Shown here: positions 25,777 through 34,800 of the stretch, piece after piece
Position numbering within the stretch: the first letter of the stretch is position 1
Layout of the letters: every line of letters starts with the position of its first letter
NCBI GenBank assembly: GCA_020630915.1
Contig: JAHDIF010000003.1
Span: 310,001 to 374,000, forward strand
DNA length: 64,000 nucleotides
Source: Dokdonia sp.
GTDB taxonomy: Bacteria; Bacteroidota; Bacteroidia; Flavobacteriales; Flavobacteriaceae
Direction: 5' to 3'
Notes under the pieces: model-generated
Seen by the model: only the letters and a program-made list of their open reading frames with translations
The model's database searches: none
Told to the model about the DNA's origin: nothing
Translations under genes and position numbers: made by a program

Positions 25777-26832
25777 ATGATTAATTTATATTCGGCGCAA
25801 ATTGAGTCGCTTTCTATACATCGCGTAGGTAATAAGAGTAAGGCCGAAGGTCTTTTTGTATCACAAGATCCGTATCCACTTTCTGATGAGCTTACACCTT
25901 TAATTAAAGAGTTTTTTTTCAAAAGCTTTCGCGAAAAAGAAGAAAACTATTACAAATTTGAGCACGAAGCAGATTTAGAATTCCATACCCTATTTGGGAT
26001 TGCAAAGAAAATATTTGAAAACCCTAGCGCAACACATCTCCTGTCTGAAGAGATTGCTAAGCACCTCTATGCGCAGAGTGAGCATCCACATATTAAGGCG
26101 GGAGAGCTGTATATTGTACACCTAGATAACGTACTTATAGATAACAATAAGACAGACGCGATAGGTATCTTTAAAAGTGAGTTAAAGCAGGACTTTTTAC
26201 AGTTTCGCGAAAGCGGAACCAACCTAGAAATGATTCTAGAACAAGGGATCAATCTTAATAAACTAGACAAAGGCGCTTTAATCTTTAATCATAAAGAAGA
26301 AGAAGGATACAAGGTACTTTCTGTAGATAGTAACCGTTATGATACAAAATATTGGTTAGAAAATTTCTTGGGTGTAGCAACCTTTGAGGATGATAATTTT
26401 TACACAAAAAAGTATCTTAAATTTTGCCAAGACTTTGCAAAAGATGTAGTCCTACCGGCAGAAGATAAGAAAGAAGAAGTTTTATTTATGAATCGTGCTG
26501 TGAATCATTTTGCAAAGAATGACGCCTTTGTAGAGAGTACTTTTGTAAATGAAGTGATTGATAATCCCGATCTGATACCAGAATTTAGACATTATAAGAC
26601 GGAGCAAGCTCCTAAGTATAAGATAGAGGACTTGACAGAATTCCCTATATCTAATAAGGCTGTTACAGCACAGCGCAAGAAGATCAAAAATGTTATTAAT
26701 CTAGACACCAATATCCAGATAAAAATGGACTTTATTAATCCAGAAAGTGCAGAAAAATTTGTAGAAAAAGGATGGGATGAAGAAAAACAGATGTACTATT
26801 ATTTGGTGTATTTTAATAAAGAGCAACTGTAA
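25777..26832 (+). CDS. Nucleoid-associated protein (NdpA/YejK family)
   Basis: The 351-residue protein resembles the YejK/NdpA nucleoid-associated family, with HRVGNKSKAEGLFVSQDPYPL, a central AGELYIVHLDNVLIDNNKTDAIGIFKSE and a C-terminal IKNVINLDTNIQIKMDF. Proteins of this family bind DNA or coat the nucleoid; the exact role is unclear. Two core copies of the iterated palindrome fall in it (25927-25936, encoding SFREK; 26203-26212, encoding FRES). It is convergent with the kinase-like gene, with 2 bp between the stops. Confidence 0.9.
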   Translation: MINLYSAQIESLSIHRVGNKSKAEGLFVSQDPYPLSDELTPLIKEFFFKSFREKEENYYKFEHEADLEFHTLFGIAKKIFENPSATHLLSEEIAKHLYAQSEHPHIKAGELYIVHLDNVLIDNNKTDAIGIFKSELKQDFLQFRESGTNLEMILEQGINLNKLDKGALIFNHKEEEGYKVLSVDSNRYDTKYWLENFLGVATFEDDNFYTKKYLKFCQDFAKDVVLPAEDKKEEVLFMNRAVNHFAKNDAFVESTFVNEVIDNPDLIPEFRHYKTEQAPKYKIEDLTEFPISNKAVTAQRKKIKNVINLDTNIQIKMDFINPESAEKFVEKGWDEEKQMYYYLVYFNKEQL

Positions 26833-26834
26833 TT

Positions 26835-27908
26835 TTAAATAATATCCTTGGTGATATTCTTGAGACTAATGTCTTGATAATTACGTTTTACAAAGTCTAA
26901 TGCAGCTTTAAGTACGTGCCCCATAGATGGTGCTCTTTTAAATGAGACATCAGCAGTGTATTTATATATTTCTTCCCGTAATAATTTGACGTTTAGATCG
27001 GTAGAGATGGTATCATTAGACATTACTTTAAGAAGCCTATACAATCTTTTTTTACTGGTAATAATACGTTTTGCAAGTAAGGCACGCTCTTCATTTCTGT
27101 ATTGTTCTATTGATCTTTGGTCAAGTTTTTCTCTTACAAGACTTACAAAAGAAGTGTTTTCTTTAAAGACGAAAGGTTGGTATACCATAAATTTCCCTTC
27201 AAAACATTGTTGATCAAAATCTATAGCACGTATTTTATACCGTATAAGGTCAAAGTCATGTGTAGGTATAATTACAAAGTTATATGATCGCATATCACCT
27301 AGAAGCGTTATTGTACAACGTTCATTAAATTTTACAAACTCTTTTGCAATTTGAGAAATTCCCAGTTCGTCTACCTCTGAGAGATTTTTTGCAATAAATT
27401 CGTCACCTGGAATTCCCGATATATGTTCTTCTATTAGTGTGCTTCCATAGGCAAGGAAGTTTATTCTATTAGGCGATAGGATATGTTCTAGTTCTAGGCC
27501 ATAAATCCTACTAGCATCTGCTTTTTTTACATAAAAATAAACGTAGTTGTTATTGAAGAGATTCATGACCTTAATTCGAAACGGTTTAGAATTACCAAAT
27601 GTGCAAAAATCTATAGCAGCAATTTTTAGATAATCAAAAATCTCTTCATTACCATCTGAGTGTAATTGGGTGTAGATACGCTTTAGGCTATATTCAATCT
27701 CATTTTGCTCAAATTCTGGGTAGAATACCCTAAGCCACAATGTAGGATTCCCTTCTATATCTTCAAGATCTACTCCCCCCGAAAAACGTAATAAGTCATC
27801 ATATGAAATAGCAGATTTTGTTCGCCTTTCGTATTTTTTTAAATACTTTTTGAGCTCATCATTAATAGGATAAGCAGGCTTTTTTTTCGACATTAAGCGT
27901 TGACTCAT
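26835..27908 (-). CDS. Conserved unknown protein with a kinase-like residue pattern
   Basis: I do not recognise the family by name. The 357-residue soluble protein shows, in order, the marks of a protein-kinase-like fold: a strand with KK (YVYFYVKKAD, Lys 128-129), a helix Glu (LELEH, 139-142), a hinge-like STLIEEHISGIPGDEF (156-171), a catalytic-loop-like LGDMRSYNFVI (203-213, Asp205 and Asn210) and RAIDFD (227-232) in place of DFG. That order is seen directly; kinase activity is inference. The N-terminal 110 residues and the helical C-terminus are unassigned. A second Met (MSKKK, residue 6) is an alternative start. Confidence 0.7.
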   Translation of the reverse strand: MSQRLMSKKKPAYPINDELKKYLKKYERRTKSAISYDDLLRFSGGVDLEDIEGNPTLWLRVFYPEFEQNEIEYSLKRIYTQLHSDGNEEIFDYLKIAAIDFCTFGNSKPFRIKVMNLFNNNYVYFYVKKADASRIYGLELEHILSPNRINFLAYGSTLIEEHISGIPGDEFIAKNLSEVDELGISQIAKEFVKFNERCTITLLGDMRSYNFVIIPTHDFDLIRYKIRAIDFDQQCFEGKFMVYQPFVFKENTSFVSLVREKLDQRSIEQYRNEERALLAKRIITSKKRLYRLLKVMSNDTISTDLNVKLLREEIYKYTADVSFKRAPSMGHVLKAALDFVKRNYQDISLKNITKDII

Positions 27909-28000
27909 TATAGGCTATATTTCTAAGTAAAGATACTAAAGGATGTAACAAAAAGGGTGTGCAATCGTCTACTTATAACAATTAAAAAACAACTGACCAC

Positions 28001-28900
28001 TTGGAAACAATTCTCACACTTAAAAATCTTACAAAACATTACGGTAGGGTAAAAGCTGTAAACGATCTCTCGTTTACCATAGAAAAAGGCAATGTATACG
28101 GTATTTTAGGACCTAATGGCAGTGGTAAATCCACCACTTTAGGGATGGTGTTAAATGTAGTAAATGCGACAAAAGGTGATTTTCATTGGTTTGATGGGAG
28201 TGATTCTACACATAATGCACTTAAAAAAGTGGGGGCCATTATAGAGCGCCCTAATTTTTATCCTTATATGACTGCTGCTCAGAATCTTGCTTTGGTTTGT
28301 AAAATTAAAGCAGTACCTACAGATAAGATAGATGAGAAGCTAGAGATTGTAGGACTGTTAGATAGAAAAAATAGTAAGTTTAGAACCTATTCATTAGGTA
28401 TGAAACAGCGTCTCGCCATAGCTAGCGCATTGCTCAATGACCCAGAGATTCTTATTCTTGATGAGCCTACAAATGGTCTTGATCCACAAGGAATTCATCA
28501 GATACGAGAGATTATAAAGAAAATTGCGGCCAATGGTACAACTATCTTGCTAGCATCACATTTATTAGATGAAGTAGAGAAAGTATGTAGCCACGTTGTC
28601 ATCCTGCGTAAAGGAGTGAAGTTGTATTCTGGAAGAGTAGACGCGATGAATGCAAGCCATGGCTTTTTTGAACTCAAATGTGATGATGAAGAAAAGCTCA
28701 AAACATATCTAGAGAATAATCCATTATTTGGCGAAGTGACCACAGAGGGAGATTTGATTACAGGGTATTTAAAGAGTCCGCTTAGCGCGAAAGAACTTAA
28801 TTCCCAACTGCATAGCCAGGATATTGTGTTAACGCATCTAGTGCAACGCAAAGAAAGCCTGGAAGAGCAATTCCTTCAATTAACTAACAACCTAAACTAA
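28001..28900 (+). CDS. ABC transporter ATP-binding protein
   Basis: The 299-residue ATPase has Walker A GPNGSGKST (about 37-45), Q-loop region, signature YSLGMKQRLAIA, Walker B LILDEPTNGLDP and the switch His (LLASHLLDEVE). It has an extra C-terminal domain typical of DrrA/BcrA-like exporters. The start is TTG (METILTLKNL): no ATG lies at a sensible place and the alignment begins here. It is followed after 6 bp by the permease gene, so they form one exporter; the substrate is not known. Confidence 0.95.
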   Translation: METILTLKNLTKHYGRVKAVNDLSFTIEKGNVYGILGPNGSGKSTTLGMVLNVVNATKGDFHWFDGSDSTHNALKKVGAIIERPNFYPYMTAAQNLALVCKIKAVPTDKIDEKLEIVGLLDRKNSKFRTYSLGMKQRLAIASALLNDPEILILDEPTNGLDPQGIHQIREIIKKIAANGTTILLASHLLDEVEKVCSHVVILRKGVKLYSGRVDAMNASHGFFELKCDDEEKLKTYLENNPLFGEVTTEGDLITGYLKSPLSAKELNSQLHSQDIVLTHLVQRKESLEEQFLQLTNNLN

Positions 28901-28906
28901 GCCCTC

Positions 28907-29743
28907 ATGTTACGACTTTTAAATATAGAATTTCAGAAATTAAGATATAGTAAGTCTGCTAAGGTATTGACCATCGCATATTTCGTTATCCTTCTTTTTA
29001 TAGCTTTAATAGTTTCAATAGAGTTTAATATAGGCGATATTAAAGTTCGCATTGCAGACCAGGGAATCTTTAATTTCCCTTTTATATGGCACTTTAATAC
29101 CTATATGGCTGCTATTCTTAAATTCTTTCTAGCCGTAGTTATAGTTTCTATGATGGCGAATGAGTATAGCAATCGGACACTCAAACAAAACCTGATAGAT
29201 GGTATGAGTAAGAAAGAATTTGTTTTGAGTAAATTCCTTACGGTTACTGTATTTGCATTAATTTCGGCCTTTTTTGTTTTGATAATGACGCTAATACTTG
29301 GGTACAGTTTTTCAGACTTTACCGAGTTTAGTATTGTTATTCAAGATACTGAGTTTATACTTGCTTATTTTCTTAAGCTTACTGCCTTTTTCTCTTTTTG
29401 TTTATTTCTAGGGGTTCTGGTAAAGCGATCAGCATTCGCACTAGGATTTCTTTTTATATGGTGGATTATTGAGAATATAAGTTATGCATTACTTAAATGG
29501 GAGCTTTTTAAAGATACAGATATAGCAGATAATGTGGTACAGCTCTTCCCACTATGGTCAATGAGCAATCTTATAGACAGACCTTTTGAACGTTTAAATT
29601 TCGTTCAGAGTGCGGCGAGCCAGCTCAATGCAGATATAGGTATAGACTATGCCGTTCACTGGTATGAAGTAGTAATTGTACTCGTATGGATCTTTCTCTT
29701 TATCTATGGTTCATTTGCTTTGCTCAAAAAGCGAGATTTATAA
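28907..29743 (+). CDS. ABC-2 type transporter permease
   Basis: The 278-residue protein has six membrane helices in the ABC-2 pattern, with MMANEYSNRTLKQNLIDGMSKKEFVLSKFL between helices 2 and 3, the typical cytoplasmic elbow of these permeases. It pairs with the ATPase directly upstream. The substrate is unknown; bacitracin/drug or lipid export are family-based guesses only. Confidence 0.9.
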   Translation: MLRLLNIEFQKLRYSKSAKVLTIAYFVILLFIALIVSIEFNIGDIKVRIADQGIFNFPFIWHFNTYMAAILKFFLAVVIVSMMANEYSNRTLKQNLIDGMSKKEFVLSKFLTVTVFALISAFFVLIMTLILGYSFSDFTEFSIVIQDTEFILAYFLKLTAFFSFCLFLGVLVKRSAFALGFLFIWWIIENISYALLKWELFKDTDIADNVVQLFPLWSMSNLIDRPFERLNFVQSAASQLNADIGIDYAVHWYEVVIVLVWIFLFIYGSFALLKKRDL

Positions 29744-29821
29744 GCAGTTTTATGAGTAATAATTTTATAGTTGTCAATACCTTATGTAAGCGCTAATAGC
29801 TTCTCTATTTTTAGGGTAGAA

Positions 29822-29847
29822 GAGTATGCTTTCGCGAAAGCATACTC
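29822..29847. repeat. Longest copy of the iterated palindrome (26 bp, intergenic)
   Basis: The core GCTTTCGCGAAAGC at 29828-29841 is extended by GAGTAT on the left and ATACTC on the right, making a 26-bp perfect palindrome. It lies between the ABC permease gene and the T9SS protein gene. No T-run follows, so it is not a standard terminator. Confidence 0.9.
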
Positions 29848-29904
29848 AAAAGCAACCATCTCTTAAAAACATGTCTTACATTTATAGAGACTGTTTTTTA
29901 GTGT

Positions 29905-32268
29905 ATGCGTAAATCCTACTACATTTTATTGTGTTTTATTTTTTGTCCTCAATTAAGTTTTGGACAAGAAATCACGCAATTTGATGTTTTTGCAGGAAGA
30001 TATGACTATCTCGCCATAGGAAATACATTAAACGCTCAGGAAAATGGCAATAATAATCCTTGTGAATTGTTACTTGAGAGCACAGCAACGCTAGATTTAG
30101 AACCTGATCAAACGATCATTGCGGCTTATTTGTATTGGGCAGGTTCTGGAACAGGTGATTTTGAAATTGTTCTAAACGATCTTCCTATTACGGCAGAACG
30201 TACTTTTGCAGACGCTATAGACGATACACGCCCTTTCTTTGCGGCATTTACAGATATTACTACTCAAGTTATTGAGACGGGTATAGGTGATTATACCTTT
30301 GGCGGCTTAGATCTCAGTGATGTGTTGCCTACCTATTGTCCATCTGGAACCAATTTTGCAGGATGGTCTATAATTGTTGTTTATGAAGACTTGAGCTTAC
30401 CCCTGAATCAAGTGAATATTTTTGATGGACTAGAGAGTGTTTCACAATTTGATAATAACCTTACTATAGAGCTGAATAACCTAAATGTCTTGGATAACGA
30501 AGATGCAAAAATAGGCTTTCTTGCTTGGGAAGGGGACGCAAATCTGGCAGTTGAAGAGACTCTAAGTATCAACGGGAACTTATTGAGCAATCCGCCGTTG
30601 AACCCTGTCAATAATCAGTTTAATGGAACCAATAGTTTTACAGAGGCAAACGATCTCTATAACATGGATATTGATGTCTATAATATTGAAAATAACATCG
30701 ATGTAGGTGATACCTCTGCCATTATAGAACTTACTTCTGGTCAAGATTTTGTGATGATCAACACAATTATTACGGTTTTAAATAGCCAGCTACCGGATGC
30801 TATTGTTGAAATAAATGACGTAGAAACCAGTTGCGACACTCGGGATATACAAATAACATATACAGTTACGAATCAGGGTACAGATGTACTGCCTTCTAAT
30901 ACATCCATAGCTTTTTATGGTAATGGTATAAATACGGGGACTGATGTTTTAATAGCTGCGATTCCTATGGGGGAATCACAAACTAACATTGTTACAATTG
31001 CCATAGACACCTTAATTCCAGAAGTTTTTAGTCTCATTGCTATCGCAGATGATCCTGCTACTGTAGTAGAAAGTAATGAAGAGAATAATGAGTCTTTACC
31101 CTTTTCGGTAAATCTAACCTCTATTGATTTATTAGAAATAATTCCACTAGAATTGTGTGATGATAATTCTAACGATGGGATTACTATTTTTAATTTAGAA
31201 CCACCAGCACAGACTGCTCTTAATGGCCAAGACGATATTTTAGTGAGTTATTATATTTCTGAATTAGATGCTCTAATCGAAGAAAACCCAATAGTTGACC
31301 CCACCATATATGAGAATATAACCAACCCTCAAACAATTTTTTTAAGATTTCAATCAACTATTGATCCTAATTGTGTGAGAATAGAGCCATTGGTCTTAGA
31401 AGTATTGTATCAACCAGTAATACCTTCTCTAGATCCACTGGAGATATGCGATGATAGCGCTAATGATGGGATTGCCACTTTTAATCTTTTGGAACAATCT
31501 GCTAGTATTACAAATGGACAGACAGCAGTTTCTATTTCGTATTATACTTCACTGCAAGAAGCTGAGGATGGAGTAAATTCGATTGTAGTGCCCGATATGT
31601 TTACGAACACTATCAACCCACAAACAATTTATTGTAGACTTCAGAGCGAAACGAGTACTATCTGTTACGATGTGAACTTTTTTGATGTAATTGTAAGTCC
31701 TATTGGCAGTGTGATTGCCTTACCTAACCTTATCGCTTGTAACGAAGGCTTTGGCATTGGGACTTTTGATCTTACTCAGATTGAGGATATAGCAAATCTA
31801 GGGCCCTATCAATTCATTACTGGATATTATCTCAATCCACAAGATGCTCAACAACAAGTTAATGCTATTAGTGATCCTTTTTCATATACAAACACTATGG
31901 AGAATGAGATAATATACATAAGGATTGAAGATGATGATATACTGGATTGTTATGAACTTGCACAATTTGTGCTTGAAATAGAAAATTGTCCACCCTTTGT
32001 GCCACAAGGTTTCTCACCTAATGGCGATGCAATTAATGACACTTTTGAAATTACAGGTCTTAAGAATGTATTCGATTATGATTTATTAATTTATTCAAGA
32101 CTAGGAAATTTAATTTACAAAGGTGACAACAATGTTGATTTTTGGGATGGCATCCCTAACCAAGGACTAGGAGGGACGCAAGCTCCTACAGGAGTCTATT
32201 ACTGGGTATTGTATCTTAATGATTCCAATTTTAAGGATATGACTGGATGGGTGTATTTAAATAGATAA
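29905..32268 (+). CDS. T9SS-secreted surface protein with gliding-motility-type C-terminal domain
   Basis: The 787-residue protein has a signal peptide (YYILLCFIFCPQLSFG), an N-terminal DUF11/adhesin-like part (about 25-290), a CARDB-like domain (DAIVEINDVETSCDTRDIQITYTVTNQGTD, about 300-400), three repeats of about 90 residues beginning LEICDDSANDGIATFNL, and a C-terminal CHU_C-type sorting domain (FVPQGFSPNGDAINDTFEITGL... about 700-787) that sends proteins through the type IX system (type B). It is probably surface-anchored or released, with an adhesin role inferred. It has its own unit after the 26-bp palindrome. Confidence 0.92.
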   Translation: MRKSYYILLCFIFCPQLSFGQEITQFDVFAGRYDYLAIGNTLNAQENGNNNPCELLLESTATLDLEPDQTIIAAYLYWAGSGTGDFEIVLNDLPITAERTFADAIDDTRPFFAAFTDITTQVIETGIGDYTFGGLDLSDVLPTYCPSGTNFAGWSIIVVYEDLSLPLNQVNIFDGLESVSQFDNNLTIELNNLNVLDNEDAKIGFLAWEGDANLAVEETLSINGNLLSNPPLNPVNNQFNGTNSFTEANDLYNMDIDVYNIENNIDVGDTSAIIELTSGQDFVMINTIITVLNSQLPDAIVEINDVETSCDTRDIQITYTVTNQGTDVLPSNTSIAFYGNGINTGTDVLIAAIPMGESQTNIVTIAIDTLIPEVFSLIAIADDPATVVESNEENNESLPFSVNLTSIDLLEIIPLELCDDNSNDGITIFNLEPPAQTALNGQDDILVSYYISELDALIEENPIVDPTIYENITNPQTIFLRFQSTIDPNCVRIEPLVLEVLYQPVIPSLDPLEICDDSANDGIATFNLLEQSASITNGQTAVSISYYTSLQEAEDGVNSIVVPDMFTNTINPQTIYCRLQSETSTICYDVNFFDVIVSPIGSVIALPNLIACNEGFGIGTFDLTQIEDIANLGPYQFITGYYLNPQDAQQQVNAISDPFSYTNTMENEIIYIRIEDDDILDCYELAQFVLEIENCPPFVPQGFSPNGDAINDTFEITGLKNVFDYDLLIYSRLGNLIYKGDNNVDFWDGIPNQGLGGTQAPTGVYYWVLYLNDSNFKDMTGWVYLNR

Positions 32269-32331
32269 CTCTCTGAAATTCACTAGTTAATTCGTGCAAA
32301 ATTTCATAGTTTAGCCGCCCATTAATCATCT

Positions 32332-33687
32332 ATGACTTTTAAAGATTTAAATCTCGACAAATTTTTGTGGAATGCCTTAGATGATCTAGGATTTAATTCT
32401 CCTACACCTATCCAAGAGCAGGCTTTTGCACCCGTAATGTCTGGAAAAGATGTTGTAGGTATTGCGCAGACGGGTACAGGTAAGACCTTTGCATATTTAC
32501 TTCCTATACTAAAAAGTCTTCCATATTCAAGACAGGAACACCCTAGAGCTATAATTTTGGTGCCTACTCGTGAGCTTGTAGTGCAGGTAACTAGTGAATT
32601 AGAAAAACTCACTGCTTACTTGGATACAAGAGTAGCAGGAGTGTATGGTGGGGTAAATATTAATAGACATAAAGAATTAGTCGCTCAAGGTCAGGACATT
32701 ATTGTGGCAACTCCAGGTCGTTTATTTGATCTTGCTGTAAGTCGAGTGTTACAGCTTAAATCTATCCAGAAAGTGGTAATAGATGAAGTAGATGTGATGC
32801 TGGATTTAGGCTTTAGACCACAGCTTCTCAATATATTTGACATTTTACCTCCTCGTAGACAACATATAATGTTTAGTGCAACAATGACGGAAGACGTAGA
32901 TGCACTTATCAATGATTTCTTTCATAGACCTGCTCATATTTCGGTAGCAGCCAGTGGTACACCTCTTGAAAATATAGAACAGAAATGTATTAAAGCCCCT
33001 AATTTTTATACCAAACTCAATTATCTTCTGGAGGAACTCGCTTCCGCGAAAGCGTATCCCAAAGTATTACTTTTTGCCAAAAATAAGCGAATGGCAGATA
33101 GGCTCTTTACGAACTTAGATGAGGCTTTTCCTGGTCAATGTAATGTAATACACTCTAATAAAACACAGAACTATCGTCTTAATAGTATAAAAGAGTTTAC
33201 CGAAGGTAAAATTAGAATTTTGATTGCTACAGATGTGATGGCCCGTGGTCTCGATATAGATGATATCTCTCACGTTATAAATGTAGATGTGCCTTTATTT
33301 CCGGAAAACTATTTGCATAGAATAGGAAGAACAGGTAGGGCAGAACGTCAAGGTACTTCTATTGTATTGTGCACTCCTCAAGAAGAGCGACAAATACAGG
33401 AAATCGAGAGCTTAATGCAAATGGAGATTGCTGTCGAGAAATTGCCTGAGAGCATTGAGATTTCTAAACAACTTACACCGGAAGAGCGACCAGAAGCAAA
33501 AGAGATTTACAATCCTCTTAAAAGAAAAGATGATGAAGATGCTCCTGGGCCAGCGTTTCATGAGAAGAAAGACAAGAATAAGAAAGTAAATTTAGGAGGT
33601 TCTTACCAACGTACGATTGCTAAAAAGTATAAGAAGCCTAAAACAAGAGGAGATAAAAATTATAATCGTAGAAACAAGCGTAAATGA
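32332..33687 (+). CDS. DEAD-box family RNA helicase
   Basis: This 451-residue ATP-dependent RNA helicase has the Q motif (PTPIQEQAF), motif I AQTGTGKT, PTREL, TPGR, motif II DEVD instead of DEAD (VVIDEVDVMLDLGF), motif III SAT, ARGLDI and HRIGRTGR. The C-terminal tail is Lys-rich (about 390-451) for RNA binding. The DEVD variant keeps both catalytic acids. A one-mismatch iterated palindrome at 33039-33054 encodes ASAKA. It overlaps the beta-lactamase-like gene by ATGA. Confidence 0.95.
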   Translation: MTFKDLNLDKFLWNALDDLGFNSPTPIQEQAFAPVMSGKDVVGIAQTGTGKTFAYLLPILKSLPYSRQEHPRAIILVPTRELVVQVTSELEKLTAYLDTRVAGVYGGVNINRHKELVAQGQDIIVATPGRLFDLAVSRVLQLKSIQKVVIDEVDVMLDLGFRPQLLNIFDILPPRRQHIMFSATMTEDVDALINDFFHRPAHISVAASGTPLENIEQKCIKAPNFYTKLNYLLEELASAKAYPKVLLFAKNKRMADRLFTNLDEAFPGQCNVIHSNKTQNYRLNSIKEFTEGKIRILIATDVMARGLDIDDISHVINVDVPLFPENYLHRIGRTGRAERQGTSIVLCTPQEERQIQEIESLMQMEIAVEKLPESIEISKQLTPEERPEAKEIYNPLKRKDDEDAPGPAFHEKKDKNKKVNLGGSYQRTIAKKYKKPKTRGDKNYNRRNKRK

Positions 33688-34463
33688 AAATTAGAAGTTT
33701 TTTTTATTTGTTGTGTTTAGTGGTGACTATCACATTAACTTCGTGTTTTGACAGAGATAAGTATGCTCCCAAACCTTATGAACGTGCACTAGAAATCGTA
33801 AAACTTTCTGATAATGAATTTCTCCATATTTCTTATTTAAAGGATGGTCGAGGTGGTTATATCCCTTGTAACGGATATATTTATGCAAACTCAAATGAAG
33901 CTCTTATTTTTGACACGCCCATAAATGACACACTTACAGATCAATTAATTTCATTTATTAATAATGAATTAAAGTTTTCAATTAAAGGAGCAGTTTTAAA
34001 CCACTCACATAAAGATGCTTCTGGAGGGGTAAAATTTTTGAATAGAAATAGGATTCCTACTTATGGGTCAATAAAAACAGCTGAAATTCTTGCGAAAGAT
34101 TCCTTGTTTATTACACATCCTTTTGAAACAAAACAAGAAATTGTATTGGGTGATACTACTGTTGAGAATACATATTTTGGAGAGGCGCATACAGTAGATA
34201 ATATCGTTTCTTACATACATAAGACAAACACCGTGGTAGGAGGGTGTATGATCAAGTCTCTGAATTCCCAAAAAGGAAATTTGAGAGATGCAAACCTTCT
34301 CACCTGGTCAAAAACTGTGTCAAAAGTAAAAGATACGTATCCAAATGTTTCGTTCGTCATCCCAGGACACGGTGCCGCCGGAGATGCTACTCTACTAGAT
34401 TATACTGTAAATTTATTTTCTGCAGATAGTGGGCAAGAATCTGCCGTTTCTAATTTAGAATAA
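33684..34463 (+). CDS. Subclass B1 metallo-beta-lactamase-like lipoprotein
   Basis: The 259-residue protein has a lipoprotein signal (LTSC, Cys21) and the complete B1 zinc set: HSHKD (His107, His109, Asp111), His169 in GEAHTVDNIVSYI, Cys188 in GGCMIKS and His229 in PGHG. The layout (H-x-H-x-D, GEAHTxDN, GGCxxK, PGHG) is that of class B1 beta-lactamases such as BlaB and others of Flavobacteriaceae. It would be periplasmic and hydrolyse beta-lactams, but activity is not shown. It overlaps the helicase stop by 4 bp; no regulator is adjacent. Confidence 0.9.
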   Translation: MKIRSFFYLLCLVVTITLTSCFDRDKYAPKPYERALEIVKLSDNEFLHISYLKDGRGGYIPCNGYIYANSNEALIFDTPINDTLTDQLISFINNELKFSIKGAVLNHSHKDASGGVKFLNRNRIPTYGSIKTAEILAKDSLFITHPFETKQEIVLGDTTVENTYFGEAHTVDNIVSYIHKTNTVVGGCMIKSLNSQKGNLRDANLLTWSKTVSKVKDTYPNVSFVIPGHGAAGDATLLDYTVNLFSADSGQESAVSNLE

Positions 34464-34505
34464 ATCCAAAGTTTCTTAAGAGTATATTGTAACCATTAAG
34501 TTAAT

Positions 34506-34760
34506 ATGGATGATATAATTATGGAAAATAATAAGAAACGAGGAGGTGATGCTCCAATCGCTTGCGAATTAGAAGAAGGAAAAAAATATTCTTGGTGTAC
34601 TTGCGGTCATAGTGAAAACCAGCCGTTTTGTGATGGCGCGCATAGAGCTGCGGAAAGTACACCTAACTTGCGCTTTGAAGCAACTGAGACGAAAACAGCT
34701 TATTTATGTACTTGTAAACTTACTAAGAACCCACCATACTGCGATGGATCGCATAAATAG
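34506..34760 (+). CDS. Double CDGSH iron-sulfur protein
   Basis: The 84-residue protein carries two CDGSH motifs: CTCGHSENQPFCDGAH (about 31-46) and CTCKLTKNPPYCDGSH (about 68-83). Each binds a 2Fe-2S cluster through three Cys and one His. Small double-CDGSH proteins occur in many bacteria, with a redox or cluster-transfer role inferred. Met6 is an alternative start. It follows the beta-lactamase gene by 42 bp. Confidence 0.93.
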   Translation: MDDIIMENNKKRGGDAPIACELEEGKKYSWCTCGHSENQPFCDGAHRAAESTPNLRFEATETKTAYLCTCKLTKNPPYCDGSHK

Positions 34761-34766
34761 GGCAAG

Positions 34767-34800
34767 AATAAAAATCTCTTTTAAAAAAGGGATTTTTATT
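34767..34800. terminator. Bidirectional intrinsic terminator
   Basis: A 34-base nearly perfect hairpin (AATAAAAATC paired with GATTTTTATT, continuing through TC/GG and TTTT/AAAA) ends in a T/A-rich tail. It overlaps the stop codon of the convergent transglutaminase-like gene. Confidence 0.85.

Noticed and set aside
29822..29847. Intrinsic terminator at the 26-bp palindrome
   Set aside because: The hairpin is strong but no T-run follows on either strand, and the same core occurs inside genes.
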